From Rhynchopus sp. YZ270_cl-10 (lineage: Eukaryota; Euglenozoa; Diplonemea; Diplonemida; Diplonemidae), in the NCBI GenBank assembly GCA_964035575.1, contig OZ037851.1:868001-932000 (forward strand): a stretch of DNA of 64,000 nt. The letters run 5' to 3'. Below the pieces are notes generated by a model. It saw only the letters and a program-made list of their open reading frames with translations, had not been told where the DNA came from and ran no database searches. This document shows positions 10,570 through 21,638 of this stretch, piece after piece. Each line of letters opens with the position of its first letter. Positions within the stretch are counted from its first letter, which is position 1. The translations under genes were made by a program, and so were the position numbers.

Positions 10570-13058
10570 AACCCCCCCCCCGGATATTATTTACTAAATT
10601 GGTAGTAAATAATAAACGGGAGAGTAAATAATAAACGGTTTTAATTTATTAGTAAATATTAAACGGGAGAGAAATACCACCACTTATTTACTTCGTCCCC
10701 AGTTTTTTACCCCTACCCATCCACACGAATGACCCAGCTTACAAATACCCAACATATTTCATTTTAACAATGGATTCTGCTTTGCTCAAGCACATGTTAG
10801 CACAAGCCGCAGAGGTGGACGAAGATGTGATGGAGGTGGCGGTGGATGCTGACGAGGACAGCGACTACGTGAGTGATGTATGAATTAAAAGCAACATTGT
10901 TCTTTATTTTTTTATAAACAGGTACAGGACGACTCAGACGCCGAGGGGGAGGATTTCGACACCCCCGAGGATAAAGTCGCAGTGGTTGTGCAAGGTGTGG
11001 CGGACCCGTGGGAGAGCGAGGACGACGAAGACGACGAGGATGCTGCACCGGAAAAAATGGAGGACGAAGACGAGGACGAGGCTGCTGGAACGGCTGCTGA
11101 TGTGGATGCGGATGACGGCCAGCCCCCGGCAAAGAAACGGCGGATTGACTCCATCCGCACCACGAAGAACGGGTCCCGCAGGGACTTTTCCCTCAAGTCA
11201 AAAAAAATGGTCCTCAATTTTTTCGACAAGGTCCAGAGGGAGCTCACGCAGGCCAACGACGCCCTGCCTGAGAACAAACGTAAAACCCCCCGTTCTGTCA
11301 ACGGCAGAATCATGTCTCGCGTACGTGAGTACGCCAAAACCCACGTGGACAGTGGTGCAAACCGGATCCACAACATGGATCAGGTGAAGCGGTTCCGCGA
11401 GCAGTTGCAGCTTGCGAAGAAGTCGGGGTGCAAGGTGAGCTGCAAGCGCGTGCGGCATGGGAAGACCCGGTACCGCCTCCTCGAGGCCTCTTTGAAGGGA
11501 TTCTTCGAAGGACAACGCGGGGCGTTCAAGCGAGTCACCGTCGGGTCCCTGCAGTTGCAGGCGGTCGAGTTCCTGAAGGACCCGGACACTCGGGAGGACT
11601 CGGGGGGTAAAGAGGTTGTGTCGGAAAACTACATCAGAAAATTCATGAAGCGTTCCCGTATCACACTTAAGCGCGTCGTGAAGCAGACCGGATTCACCGC
11701 GGAAGAGCTCTGTACACGTGCACAGAAATTCCACTCATTCTTGTATCGAGTGGCTCCTTTTGCAGATGGAATTCTCAATTTTGATGAGATTCCCTGCTCT
11801 TTGGCAGGTACCCTCGGGGCAGTGACCACCCTCGCCGATGCCGACGACAAGGATGTGAAGCTCCGTTTCGATCCGAACGCCTCGAAGCGCACGGCTACTC
11901 TTATTGCCATTGGGTGTACCAAAAACGGAGGGACAGGGCTCGGAGTGCAGGACTTCACGGAAGTGCGCGTGCCACCCATCGTATTGTTAAAGGGCGAGCC
12001 TAAACAGAGACGTGTGCTTGATGAAGTCTATGATTCTGGGGCCCTCGTGCTATGGACCAGCAAAGGAGTCATCACCAACGAATGTATGATCACACACGTC
12101 GTACCGCACATACGTAAGCACACCTCGGGTGCAGGCATGGAATTTCCACTAATCATTTTAGATTCCGCTACTTCACACGTGTCTGCGCCAGTTCTCGCTG
12201 CTTTTCATTCACAGAACATGCTGACGGCGGTGGTGCCACCTGGCATGACCTCTTGGCTGCAGTGGGTTGATACACATTTTGCTGCGAACTACAGGTCTCA
12301 GCACCTGAAGGCGTACGACCCCTTTATGGGGAAGAAACTTACAGCTTCCGCAAAACGGAAGCTGCAAGTTCGCCTTGTTGTGCAAGCAGTCAACGCATGC
12401 CAGGGCAATATCCAAACCGCATTTTCCACCCTGGGATATTATGGACCACGTTCGGCGGAGCAGGTCGTGGTGAGGCGACTGCCCGCATACAAGTTTTGTG
12501 TCCCCGTGCTGACAGACGCTGACCGGGTGAAAGACAAGGCGGCTTTCGAGGCGAAGCTGGTGGAGGCCAGGAGGAAGGGCGAGGAGGCCGCCGCCAATGC
12601 CCCAACTGTGTCAAAGGTGAAGGCACGCCCCGGACGTCGGCCGAAGGTGAAGGTGACGGGCAAGCACGGGAACCTGTCGGAGATGTGGGCCAAGGCTAAA
12701 CCTGCTGCTGTGCCTGCTGCTGCGACTGCACCTGCTGTGCCTGCTGCTGCGCCTGCTGCTGCGACGGCTCCTTAGATTATCAATTCTTTTTCTATCTTAT
12801 TTGGTAGGTCTTGTAGAGCTTTTTTTTTTTTGACTTGTTTCCCATTTTGCCCTCACTCCCCTGTCTGATCAGCGAATGCTGGTTTTGTAAATGCCAAAAA
12901 GAACCCTCCCCCCCCTCCCTTCGCCCCATTTTTCATCCCCAAAAAAAATCAATTAATTCGAAGTAAATAATAAAAATTAGTAAATAATAAGTGGGAGAGT
13001 AAATAATACCCGTGAAGTAAATAATAAATGGAGGTAAATAATATCCGTGGGGGGGGTT
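10570..13058 (+). mobile_element. pogo-type Tc1/mariner DNA transposon, apparently full length
   Basis: A 2.5-kb element bounded by TA dinucleotides (10568-10569 and 13059-13060), as expected for a Tc1/mariner target duplication. The ends are inverted repeats: AA plus about ten C, then GGATATTATTTAC on the left, mirrored by GTAAATAATATCCG plus G-run and TT on the right. Inside both ends lie several GTAAATAATAAACGGGAGAG-like words that could bind transposase. It encodes one DDE transposase with an intact frame, so the copy may be recent or active. Confidence 0.85.
10770..12775 (+). CDS. pogo/Tigger-like DDE transposase (650 aa, two exons)
   Basis: Exon 1 is 10770-10868 (33 codons from the ATG) and exon 2 is 10922-12775. 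The 53-nt intron 10869-10921 starts GTGAGT and ends in a T-rich tract and CAG; the frames join exactly and both sides are equally acidic. The N terminus is Asp/Glu-rich with a basic 'AKKRR' likely nuclear signal. A CENP-B/Tc5-like HTH lies around residues 200-270 ('ENYIRKFMKRSRI'). The catalytic triad fits D321 ('ILNFDEIP'), D447 ('IILDSATSH') and D483 ('WLQWVDTHF'), with 35 residues between the last two (DD35D). The tail is Ala/Pro-rich. It would cut and rejoin the ends of the surrounding element. This is one of the few supported introns in the window, and it lies in a transposon. Confidence 0.88.
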
Positions 13059-13651
13059 TACTTACAATCACGCCTCAGCCACGCCTGAGCCGGCCTCGTT
13101 GCGTTGTATGGAAAGTACAAAGACCCTTCTATCCAGATAGGATCTTTGATAAAAAAAATGTTCCAAAAAAGAAAAGAAAAGAGAAAAAAACAACGTTTTC
13201 GACGCAACATATTTTGATTATGAAAGAACCAGAAAAATAAGAATAAGAACAAAAAAAAAAGGAAAGAGAAGAGCTCCCTTCTTGCGGCCTTCGACAAGAC
13301 CACAGCAGGGTGCAGAAAAATATATAAAGGGGGTACAACACCTTTGCGGGCGCAGCACCAACGAACAGATTCTGAGAAGAAAAAAAAGACGTATATTTTT
13401 TTGTGAAGAGACGCAAAGCTTTTTTGTGAACACAACCAATCAAAAAACAAGGAGAGACGGTATCCCATTTTGTACTGGACACCGGAGGATGTGCTACAAG
13501 CATAGTGGTGAGGTGTGGTATACCCATAAAGTACAGAATCTGTAGCTTCAAAAATCGGCTGTATTTTTTTTTTTTTTGAAATATTCAGAACAGAGACAGA
13601 GACAGAAGGAGTTTCAGGCTTGCGTTTGTTTTATTTAAACAATTTGTTTGC

Positions 13652-13910
13652 ATTAGTGTAGATACGACGATACACTCCACTACAAACTTTTTTTCTTTTT
13701 GCGTTTACAACACGACGCCGTATTTAGAAACAACGTCCGTATTCAGGAAACAGGGGGGGTGCATTACAGTGTCTTGAACACCAGTCTCCGCACCCTAAGA
13801 GGTGAGAGGCCCTTCTGGGGGCGGGAGGAAGCTTGCTATCGGTTTCCTGAGCTTTATAAAAAAAGGGGGGAAAGTTTATAAGATGATCCTAAGCCTCTGC
13901 TTAGTCACCT
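13652..13910 (-). repeat. family C motif (13652-13683) and family A hairpin (13881-13910)
   Basis: The C copy keeps the ATTAGTGTAGA...CTCCACTA frame with a diverged centre. The A copy is the clearest hairpin of the family: on the minus strand, outer arms AGGTGA/TCATCT (one G-U pair) and inner arms CTAAG/CTTAG close the loop CAGAGG. It is preceded by an AT/T-rich run and followed by TTATAAACTTTCC and a long pyrimidine tract. Confidence 0.6.
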
Positions 13911-14270
13911 TGAAAATAAAATAAAGGGCGGTGTTGAAGGGACAGCACGGAAAGCAGTTACGCAAAAATAAAATGGCGTATTTATCAAAGTCAGCTTTTG
14001 GTCGCACAACGGCGAGACCTGAGGGGAATCTCGACAACACTGCAGCAAAGAAACGAAGAAACAACAAAACAAACAAAGGCAGACGGAAGCACAACTATGT
14101 TTCAAAGGCAGGAAAGTCTGCTTACGTTTTCGCCACCTCCCAATTCATTCACACCACACTCGTTGTGTGGTGCAAGCCCTCCCTTCTGAGGGGTCTGCAA
14201 AAAAGAAGTTCAACGGCTCTTGAATGAGACAAGGCCAAAAGCAAATAAAGTCATAAAGAAATATTCATAA

Positions 14271-14790
14271 AGATGAACCCAAGCCTCGCACGCTAAGGCC
14301 CTGCGTCGAAGACTGCTTTTTCTTGTCGTTCGAGAAAATGGGATTTTTACTCGAAAACAGAATGTTCAAAAAAAATAACATAAATTTATAATGGGACGGA
14401 CATTCGTCTCTGAGAGCAGACGCAGCAATCCGCCAACCCATACATAAGAACACATAGTCACTCCACACCCTTCTCTCACATAGCACACACCACGGCACTT
14501 TGCGGGATTCGGTCAAGAAAGGGAAAGACTTTCTCCGAGCTTAGGTAGGACGAACGACATTGCACGACTGCCTCTGTAACCATTTGCCCTCACACAGGGC
14601 AGCAGTCAGAGCCAGAGTCGGGGAAGGACTCCGGTGGAGGTTGAGCATTAAACCCTTCCCCACCCCGCAAGCCATCCATTTTCCGGCAAGCCACCTCGAA
14701 CCGGGTACCATTAACTCGGAAAAAAAAAAACTCTAGTTGTTGATGCAGGCACCTCTGACTGACCCACATACGATGTCAGCCATCCGGATG
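14271..14790 (-). repeat. family A hairpin (14271-14300) and family B motif (14735-14790)
   Basis: The A copy reads, in minus sense, GCGAGGCTTGGGTTCATCTTT with imperfect inner pairing. The B copy contains the GATGCAGGCAC core and shares an extended segment, 'CCTCTGACTGACCCAC', with the B copy at 55015-55070, including a downstream ACGATG word. Confidence 0.5.
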
Positions 14791-15421
14791 AAAGCATTAG
14801 TACCCTGCCGCCAACAACAAAAGGTGTAAAGAAGCAGTGTGGGATGATGAAAAAAAAAAAAAAAACTGACTCGGGGGAGGGTTTTTAGCCACACAACTCT
14901 GCCTGTTACGGCACACCCCCTACCTCCTGAAAGAAACAGTACAGTCTGTTGCCTGTATTCTTCCTCACCTCAGTGCCACACTCTTTTATATTTTTAAGAA
15001 ATGAGCCCCATGGTGAATAAAAGGCAGAGATAAGGGGGGTCTTTGGGCACACATACACCCCCTGGGTAATGCTCTGAGGAACTACACACTGATGCAACAC
15101 ATCGCATTCATGGAGGCAATCAAAACCTTCCACCAAAGAGAGAAAGAGAGAGAGAAAAAGAAGAAAAATATCGGGTCTTTTGTTTGTGCGCTCAAAGCCG
15201 GAAAACAAAAAGATGAAAAAATTGTGTTAAACTGAAGTACGGTTGTTGTGGTTAAGTGAGTACTCAAAAAGAAACAAACGAGCTTCTGTCTTTTTCAATC
15301 CGTTTTGTTTGCCCTGCAGCGCTCCTCCAATCTTTTTAGAATTGACAACAAGTTGTTTTATCAAAAAAAAAAAAAACCACTTGCTGATACACCCTACATT
15401 TCACCAAAAGGCTTCCCCCTT

Positions 15422-16477
15422 TCACGATGAGGTTGCAAGACCGCTTCCTCTGTTGGTCAGCAGGGTACCTCCGAAGCCATCGTTTTTCTCCCATCCACAT
15501 CGGAGTTGAGGTGTTTCGACATTCGGTGCTTGGAGGACACGCATGCGGAGGGCCATGTAGCCTGAATGGGTTTCTTGCTTTTCGACAGCTTCTTCTTTGC
15601 AGAGGATCATTACCTCGACGCCAGCTGTGCGGGAGATGAAAAGGCTTTTGCTGTCCCAGCCTAGCTCCACGCCGTAGTGTTCTGTTTGCACCCCACGGCT
15701 TGGTGGTGGCAGCACTGCAAGACATTCTCCTGTACCCAGCTTCCACAGACGCACCTCGTGAGAAGCGTCAGAAGATGCAATCAACACTTCCCCTGCCCGC
15801 TGTGACAGAGCAATGTCACAAACCCCAGCACCATGACCCTCCAGAGCGTGCACCAAGCCCCCCGAAGCTGCATCCCAAACCCTAACCGTCGTGTCACCAC
15901 AAGAAACAACATAGTTTCCATGCAACCGAAGTCCACAAATCAACCCAGAATGTCCGTTCATAACAAAAAGAAGTGAATGAGAACGGAGGTCCCATACCCG
16001 GATGGTTGCGTCTCGAGAGGCACTGAAAACTTTTGAGGTGGAGGAAGTGATTGCAATGACGCTGTCGGTGTGTCCAAGGAGTGGGGGGGTGCTGTGGGTG
16101 TGGCTGCCCCAGATGCGAAGAGAAGCGTCGTGTCCTCCAGAGACCAGCCAGCGTCCACAGGGAGACCATGTTGTGCAGACAACGTCGTTGGTATGACCGT
16201 GGAAGCTCTTCTTTACATCCGCCTCTTGCAGCCCCACTACCCTCACCTCTGACCCGAAGGCAAGCGAAACCTGAGTCCCGCACGGTGAAAAAGCAGGCAC
16301 AACACATTTACTGCAGACTACCTCACAGACCTGCTGTTTTCCAACAATATCAAACACTCGAGCAACATCGTCATCACAAACAACACACAGCATTTTATTG
16401 CACGGCGACAACACCAACCGATACGGCGCAGCGCCACAGGGGTAATACCCAGGGGCGCTTAAAGACGCAGAAGGCAT
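15422..16477 (-). CDS. WD40-repeat beta-propeller protein (351 aa)
   Basis: The ATG at 16477 is preferred; the frame stays open to 16693 but that part translates a CT-rich tract. The protein has about seven WD40-like blades: clear ones are 'GHTNDVVCTTWSPCGRWLVS...RIW', 'GHTDSVIAIT...RVWD', 'GHSGLICGL...VRVWD' and 'GHGAGVCDIA...VRLW'. WD40 propellers are scaffolds for protein complexes; nothing here identifies a specific complex. There is no signal peptide or membrane segment, so it is probably cytosolic or nuclear. The 5' region has a CT/GA repeat and, about 245 bp upstream, a family B motif. Confidence 0.85.
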   Translation of the reverse strand: MPSASLSAPGYYPCGAAPYRLVLSPCNKMLCVVCDDDVARVFDIVGKQQVCEVVCSKCVVPAFSPCGTQVSLAFGSEVRVVGLQEADVKKSFHGHTNDVVCTTWSPCGRWLVSGGHDASLRIWGSHTHSTPPLLGHTDSVIAITSSTSKVFSASRDATIRVWDLRSHSLLFVMNGHSGLICGLRLHGNYVVSCGDTTVRVWDAASGGLVHALEGHGAGVCDIALSQRAGEVLIASSDASHEVRLWKLGTGECLAVLPPPSRGVQTEHYGVELGWDSKSLFISRTAGVEVMILCKEEAVEKQETHSGYMALRMRVLQAPNVETPQLRCGWEKNDGFGGTLLTNRGSGLATSS

Positions 16478-16720
16478 GTCAGGGGAAATTGAAGGGCGGT
16501 AATGAATTGGGAAGAAAAAAATAAGGGGAAAGGAAGAAAGCAAAGATTGTGTTTGTGAGCAGTGTGAGTGCGTGTAGTAGAGAGTCTCTAGTTTGTGAGA
16601 AGGGTGGTTGGTAGAGGGGTGAGGATGAGGAAGGGGAAATACCGTAAACGAAAAAGAAAGAAAAAAAGAGAGAGAGAGAGAGAGAGAGTACAAAATGCAA
16701 ACAACCTCACCGAAGAATCG

Positions 16721-16755
16721 ACCGACGCAGGCACCCGATTCTCCGTGGGGCGAAC
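16721..16755 (-). repeat. family B motif upstream of the WD40 gene
   Basis: Plus-strand ACCGACGCAGGCACCCGATT followed by CTCCGTGGGG: the GACGCAGGCAC core and the CTCCGNGG word have the same spacing as in the copies at 35401 and 38371. Confidence 0.5.
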
Positions 16756-17151
16756 CCCAGTGAGCACTTCAGGTTTCCGAAGGAAATCTCACCATTGCCC
16801 CAACAAGAACGGGATATTGGGAAGTACAACGTCGTCAAAAATAAATTCCCAAAAGCTATCTAAAGCATGATGTGCATTTTTTGCCAGTTTACGGTATTGG
16901 AGGGCAAAGTCTGAAAGCAGAGGGGGTGGGGGCTGGGTAGAGGAGAATAGAAAAAAAGTATCACCCCCCTTTTTTCTTTTTTTTTTGTTGTATTCACAAA
17001 CGAACAGGGGACATTGGTAGTTTGAGATTTTGAAAAAAAAGCCGGTGTGAGCCAAAAAAGCCGGTGTGAGGCAATTTTTTTTTCCCCACGCATTTTTGGC
17101 AGAGACCTCCACAACTCTTTCCCCTCCGCGCCCTATGACATCAAAACTTTT

Positions 17152-17316
17152 CTGGCGAAGCCACGGTACGCAACATTTCAAAAATTGTGACATAAAATCG
17201 CACGCTTTTATAGCCAAACTATGGTAAAGGTAGCTGTGACTATGGCATAGGGTAGAGCTGTGGGCTACCGCTCGTCATTTTTAGCTGCGCCGCAGGCGCA
17301 CGGTACGCTACTTTTT
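17152..17316. repeat. dispersed repeat, copy 1 of 2
   Basis: It starts 'CTGGCGAAGCCACGGTACGC' and ends 'GCGCACGGTACGCTACTTTT'; both termini place a small GC hairpin next to ACGGTACGC. The second copy (36372-36495) shares both ends and parts of the middle but is about 40 bp shorter. No coding content. Confidence 0.75.
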
Positions 17317-18474
17317 TATGAGAGTTGCGAACATCTATTTCTTTTGATTGAACGGACCGATTGGTCTTTATGGTGGGGTCACATGCACATAAGAAACCGC
17401 TACAGATGTGGTTGTAGCCTTGTATGAGGAGATAAAATTCAGAAAAAAATTCAGAAATCCGCCTTTTTCTTTTTTTTTTTTTTTTTTCTCAAAATCCCAC
17501 ACCGGCTTAGCCGGTGTGGCCACACCGGCACACCGGCATACTAATGTCCCCTGCAAACGAATGAAAAATATACACTTTGCTGTATTGTAAAGTTATTGGG
17601 CACATGTTTCGGGGGTGTTGTTACATAAAGGAAGGTAGGCGGGCTCTTTGCAAGTTGGGAAGAGGTGAGGGGGAGGGAAGGGGGAGAGGAGTTCGAAACG
17701 GGGAAGGTGGCGTTTGTGTATTACGCGATTTGCGGGGGGAGGGGGGCTTGCATGAGCGTTCTTATTTTCTATCCTTTGTCTTTTTTTTGTTGTTTGCTGC
17801 TGTATTTTTTTCTCTTTTTTTTTTTTTTGAAAATATGAGAACAGTCAGATACCATGAAAGTGGTGTGCACACACCGGTGGTCAATTCCAGGTATTAACAA
17901 TATCTTGATCTTTTTTTGGTAATTTCTTTTTTATCGCCTGTCGGCTTTTTTTAGCCCGTGTAAAAAGAAAATAAAAAATGGCTTTGTTGCAATACTATGT
18001 TCACAATATTTGTTCTTCCACAGGAAAAAAACTGGTTTTTTACTGTCGTACTTTTTTTCTCTGTTCACTGTAACTTACCGAGGTAGGCGTGACGCTGACT
18101 ACACGGTAGTTTTTGGCAGCCGCGCCACTGGTACTGCCTCTTGTGTCTTTATTATTTTTATTTTTATTTTTTATTTTTAAAACCTCGACACTACACCATT
18201 GTTTTTCGTTGGTTCAAAACAAATACGTATTCCATCCCCACCCCTTTTTTTTAACCCCTAAAGCACCAAACAACCTCCTCGGAAACCTTCATTTTTTGGA
18301 AACGAAATTGCTCATCAAGATATTCTGTGCAAATGTCACTCGTTGTCACAAAATAAAAAAAGATAGAAAACTTGAAAGTAAAACGCATCCAAGAGTTGCC
18401 ATATAAAATCCTTCATTCTTGCGTAACACAAGAACCCCTTCATAGAGGAAGGAGGTTCATACAGCCATCGGAGC

Positions 18475-21237
18475 CTAACAACTCGCGATGTCGGTTGTGT
18501 ACTCCTCAACGAAGTTCTGCCAGAACGCACCGAAGAACTGCTGCTCCTTCCACCCCGCTGCGTTGTACAGCGCCACTTGGACAGTGGAGGGGGCGACGTC
18601 GACGAGGTCGGTTGCGTTCCACCAGAACCCGGTGAAGGTGCGTGGGTAGCTTCTGGCACCTCTGCTTGTGCCTGCCTGCTCCAGTCCCACGGTGGCATTG
18701 TTGATGTATGCAGTGATCTTGTTCTTTGCAGGGTCGTTCACCGCAAAAGGAAGGTAGAGAGGCAGACGTGAGGGCACCAACCACGGTGCCTTGTAATCGC
18801 TCTCAGACCAAGGCAGCGTGTAGATATCGCGGCGTGCCTTCAGCTGGTTCTGCATCTCGGCAGTGATGCTCGCCGAGAAGTTGTACCACACATCCGTGAC
18901 AGCCAAGCTCCCCTCCACCTCCGCAGACATCGGCGAGCGGAGCTCCTCCCCCACAAACGTCACATTCACAACACCCCCACCACTGCCGTCCTGCACCACA
19001 GTCTTGCACGTCGCAGGGAGAACAGACAGGTCCTTCACGTGCACCGTCACAGTGGACCCTCTTGCCCCACGCAGCTTGTCGCCCTCAACTTCGGCGCCCG
19101 ACACACGGGGCTGTGTACAGTTCCCGTCACACTTCTCCACAGACACCACAACCGCACCCTGCCCAGGAACTGTCACCGTCCCCTTCCCTCCGTACGTCCA
19201 CACACCAACAGCCTTCTCCTGTGGGTAGATCGCAGACACCTTCCACTGCACGTTGTCCATTCCGTCGGCAGTGTCGCTGCAGTGCAGACCAATCGTGTTG
19301 TCGACGTCCAGCACTGCGTCCAGCGGTGTGAAGCCAGGGTTGTACAGGAACAGGAACCCAGAACAGTTTTTGATGGCGTGTGTCCCGTCCACACTCCCAA
19401 ATGCAGGCGCACCCAACGATGTGATGGTGGCGGTGTTGCGCAGCACGTCAATGTTGTCAAATGCAAACTGGCGCCACTTCCTCACGAACAATCTGTCCTC
19501 TTCGGGGAAGAGGTTAAACTCCTCTTCGTCCCTGGCAGGGATCATTGCCCACATGAGGTTCAGCCCCCCTGTGCCCACGGTGCTGATGTAGGAGAACCTG
19601 TACCCGAGAAGGTCGAAGTCCCTCCTGTTCCAGTTGAAGCACGGTGTGCCCAACTGGATGGTCTGGCATGGGTCCGTGCCGTTGTCTGCAGTGCGCTCTG
19701 TCTGGTGTCCGATCATGCCGGGCATCCTCTCCATGGGGATGAGGTCCTTGTTCGTGTAGAAGTAGTTCGTCTGCCTCAGGAAGTTCGCGGCCACGACGTC
19801 AGTGTTCCACGAGGTGAGCGGGATGCCGTATGTCTCGGGGTTCTCGTCACCTGCAAGCGGCTCCTGGTACCCGTTCTCAAGGAGGTAGAAGGGACCCAGG
19901 TCATGCGCAGTCTGCCTGTTGTCAAAGACCATGTCAGGGTGGCGCGCAACAATCTCCCTTCTGATCCTCGTGAACCCCATGTACTGGCTGTACTGCAGCG
20001 CCCCGTCTCCAGCCCAAATCGCATGGTCAAATGCAAACCCGGAACCGCCTGAAATGTCGAGGAAGGAGTCCATGGTGTTGATCATCCAGTCCTGCACATA
20101 TCTGTTGGACATGTCAAGTGTGTTCCCCATGTTGTCCGAAATCTTGTACGGCCACTGCGCCAGCTCAGCGAAGGGCATGCACGGGTAGACGTATGCACAC
20201 ATCTTCACGCCCAGCGTTGCACCCCAGTCGATGAACTGCTTGATGTCCGCAGGGAAGTAGTCCGTCTTAGGATCCCACAGGCCTTGGCGGAGCGGCTTCT
20301 CCATAGAGAACCAGAGAAGGTGCTCCCAGCCCCACCCGTCCTCCTCCCGAGGGTTCCACCTGTCGGAGTGGTCGCTGTTGGTGGGTGCGAAGGTGAGGTA
20401 CTCGTTCCCGAGGATGGCGTTCATCTTGACGATGCGCTGGTACTGGAGTTGGCCGTCTGTTGTTGCCATGTCGATGGTGTAGTCGTTCTCGTCCCACGCA
20501 ACGTTAAACGTGATGGGTGTGGTGCGCTGGTTGCCAGTGAAGAAGTGGCGCGCACAGTTCTTGATGGCAAGCATCTCGCTTTGGTAGAGACTTCCGCCTG
20601 CGGGCATCTTGTCCCAACTGTTGACTGTGACCCCACCGATGAGCACATCACCGAGGTGGTACTTCTCACCAATGGTGAGGCGGATGAGCCCCAGGATCTC
20701 CATGTTGACGCCGCCATCGCTTGCGATTGTGTACGTCCCGAACGGTGCCTGCAGCGCCACCCAGAGGGTGCTGGCAATCGCGTTTGCCTGCGCGAAACGG
20801 ACGAAGGCGCCAAGGGGCTTGTGGCCTACTGCAACGACACTGCCGATGGGTGCCTTGTGTCCCATGCCCATGCTGATCGCCAACGGGTTTGTCGTGTTGA
20901 CGTCGATTGGCGACGTCGCGAACATACGCTTACGGATGTACTTGCCTGCAATGATAGAGTACTCAACGCTGGCTGTGATGTCAGTGCCACACTTGAAGCT
21001 GATGCTCGCAGTGTTGTTCACCCCCGCAACAGGGCCGGATGTCGAGCTGCACACAGCAGACGCATTGTTCAGCGTACCCATGTTCCATGGCAACTCCGTT
21101 GCGTCGACGTGCAGCGATCCAATCGTCACGTTCGTCAGCCCATTAGGCCCCAAGATAGCTGTCACCTCTCCATCCTTCAGTGTGACAGACGCGCACAGCG
21201 CTGCCTGGATGGCCGCAAAAGCCAGAGCTACCCTCAT
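18475..21237 (-). CDS. secreted TIM-barrel glycoside hydrolase-like protein, paralogue 1 (920 aa)
   Basis: The ORF starts with a typical signal peptide ('MRVALAFAAIQAALCAS'). A beta-rich N-terminal domain (about 20-270) is followed by a probable (beta/alpha)8 region, an arrangement known from the GH36/GH31-type superfamily. The segment 'WGWEHLLWFSMEKP', then 'GVKMCAYVYPCMPF', then 'GFAFDHAIW' (Asp404) and 'MVFDNRQTAH' (Asp439) resemble barrel strands with candidate catalytic aspartates. I assign clan GH-D/alpha-galactosidase-like only tentatively. Many N-glycosylation sites fit secretion. The ATG is preceded by a pyrimidine stretch ending in CACAG. It lies in tandem with paralogue 2 upstream and shares near-identical 3' segments with it. 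The C-terminal 300 residues look like beta-sandwich domains. Confidence 0.7.
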   Translation of the reverse strand: MRVALAFAAIQAALCASVTLKDGEVTAILGPNGLTNVTIGSLHVDATELPWNMGTLNNASAVCSSTSGPVAGVNNTASISFKCGTDITASVEYSIIAGKYIRKRMFATSPIDVNTTNPLAISMGMGHKAPIGSVVAVGHKPLGAFVRFAQANAIASTLWVALQAPFGTYTIASDGGVNMEILGLIRLTIGEKYHLGDVLIGGVTVNSWDKMPAGGSLYQSEMLAIKNCARHFFTGNQRTTPITFNVAWDENDYTIDMATTDGQLQYQRIVKMNAILGNEYLTFAPTNSDHSDRWNPREEDGWGWEHLLWFSMEKPLRQGLWDPKTDYFPADIKQFIDWGATLGVKMCAYVYPCMPFAELAQWPYKISDNMGNTLDMSNRYVQDWMINTMDSFLDISGGSGFAFDHAIWAGDGALQYSQYMGFTRIRREIVARHPDMVFDNRQTAHDLGPFYLLENGYQEPLAGDENPETYGIPLTSWNTDVVAANFLRQTNYFYTNKDLIPMERMPGMIGHQTERTADNGTDPCQTIQLGTPCFNWNRRDFDLLGYRFSYISTVGTGGLNLMWAMIPARDEEEFNLFPEEDRLFVRKWRQFAFDNIDVLRNTATITSLGAPAFGSVDGTHAIKNCSGFLFLYNPGFTPLDAVLDVDNTIGLHCSDTADGMDNVQWKVSAIYPQEKAVGVWTYGGKGTVTVPGQGAVVVSVEKCDGNCTQPRVSGAEVEGDKLRGARGSTVTVHVKDLSVLPATCKTVVQDGSGGGVVNVTFVGEELRSPMSAEVEGSLAVTDVWYNFSASITAEMQNQLKARRDIYTLPWSESDYKAPWLVPSRLPLYLPFAVNDPAKNKITAYINNATVGLEQAGTSRGARSYPRTFTGFWWNATDLVDVAPSTVQVALYNAAGWKEQQFFGAFWQNFVEEYTTDIASC
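18830..19516 (-). repeat. near-identical segment shared by the two hydrolase genes (copy 1)
   Basis: This 687-bp coding segment matches 21991-22677 with only a handful of differences, while the flanking coding DNA is clearly diverged. A second identical patch is the 3' terminus (18476-18581 against 21640-21745). The sharp borders inside otherwise diverged genes point to gene conversion. Confidence 0.85.
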
Positions 21238-21638
21238 ATTATATCCGCCTGTGAGATAGTGTAGAGGATATGCTGGGTGGTGGAAGACAAAGAAGGGGAA
21301 AGGGCGGAGTTGGTGGTGGTGGTGGTGTCATTGTTTGTTCTGCAGGTTCAGTGTAATGTTACCATCCGTAAGGCAAGGGAACAGGTTGAACACAAAAAGG
21401 GGATATTGAAAAGTGCTGGAAAACGCTCCAAAAACCGAAACTGAATATTTGAGAGAAGGCGTACAAGAAAAATGAACATAAAAAAGAGAGCCGCGTGTAA
21501 TATGGCAAGGGATCGAACGTTCGTAGTGGTACAGATATGGCTTTTGAACATTGGGTTCGTGGACAGCTCAAAGTCCCTCCGAAAATGGCGTAGTTAACAG
21601 GCAACATCTTGGGAACACTTTGACACTGCGCACTCTTC
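21238..21638. other. intergenic spacer between the tandem hydrolase genes
   Basis: A 400-bp spacer with a GGT repeat near 21310-21330 and a GA-rich stretch. In minus sense it supplies a pyrimidine-rich run and CACAG immediately before the ATG of paralogue 1. No other feature seen. Confidence 0.5.

Larger units (their letters stand above)
13059..15421. other. gene-free stretch with small conserved motifs
   Basis: A/T-homopolymer-rich DNA with only short meaningless ORFs. It carries one family C motif (13652-13683), two family A hairpins (13881-13910 and 14271-14300) and one family B motif (14735-14790), described separately. In minus-strand sense it lies downstream of the WD40 gene. Confidence 0.5.
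16478..18474. other. intergenic DNA between WD40 and hydrolase genes
   Basis: No gene. It holds a (GA)n run near 16660-16688, the family B motif at 16721-16755, an alternating 'GCCGGTGTGAGCC' duplication near 17041-17070, a hairpin around the CACACCGG words at 17500-17540, and a dispersed 165-bp repeat (17152-17316) that recurs at 36372. Confidence 0.5.

Noticed and set aside
14660-14720. tRNA-like GGTTCGAG word on the minus strand
   Set aside because: No A box, anticodon arm or acceptor stem could be folded around it.
19039-20052. 337-codon plus-strand ORF opposite hydrolase paralogue 1
   Set aside because: Shadow frame; the minus strand carries the conserved protein and signal peptide.
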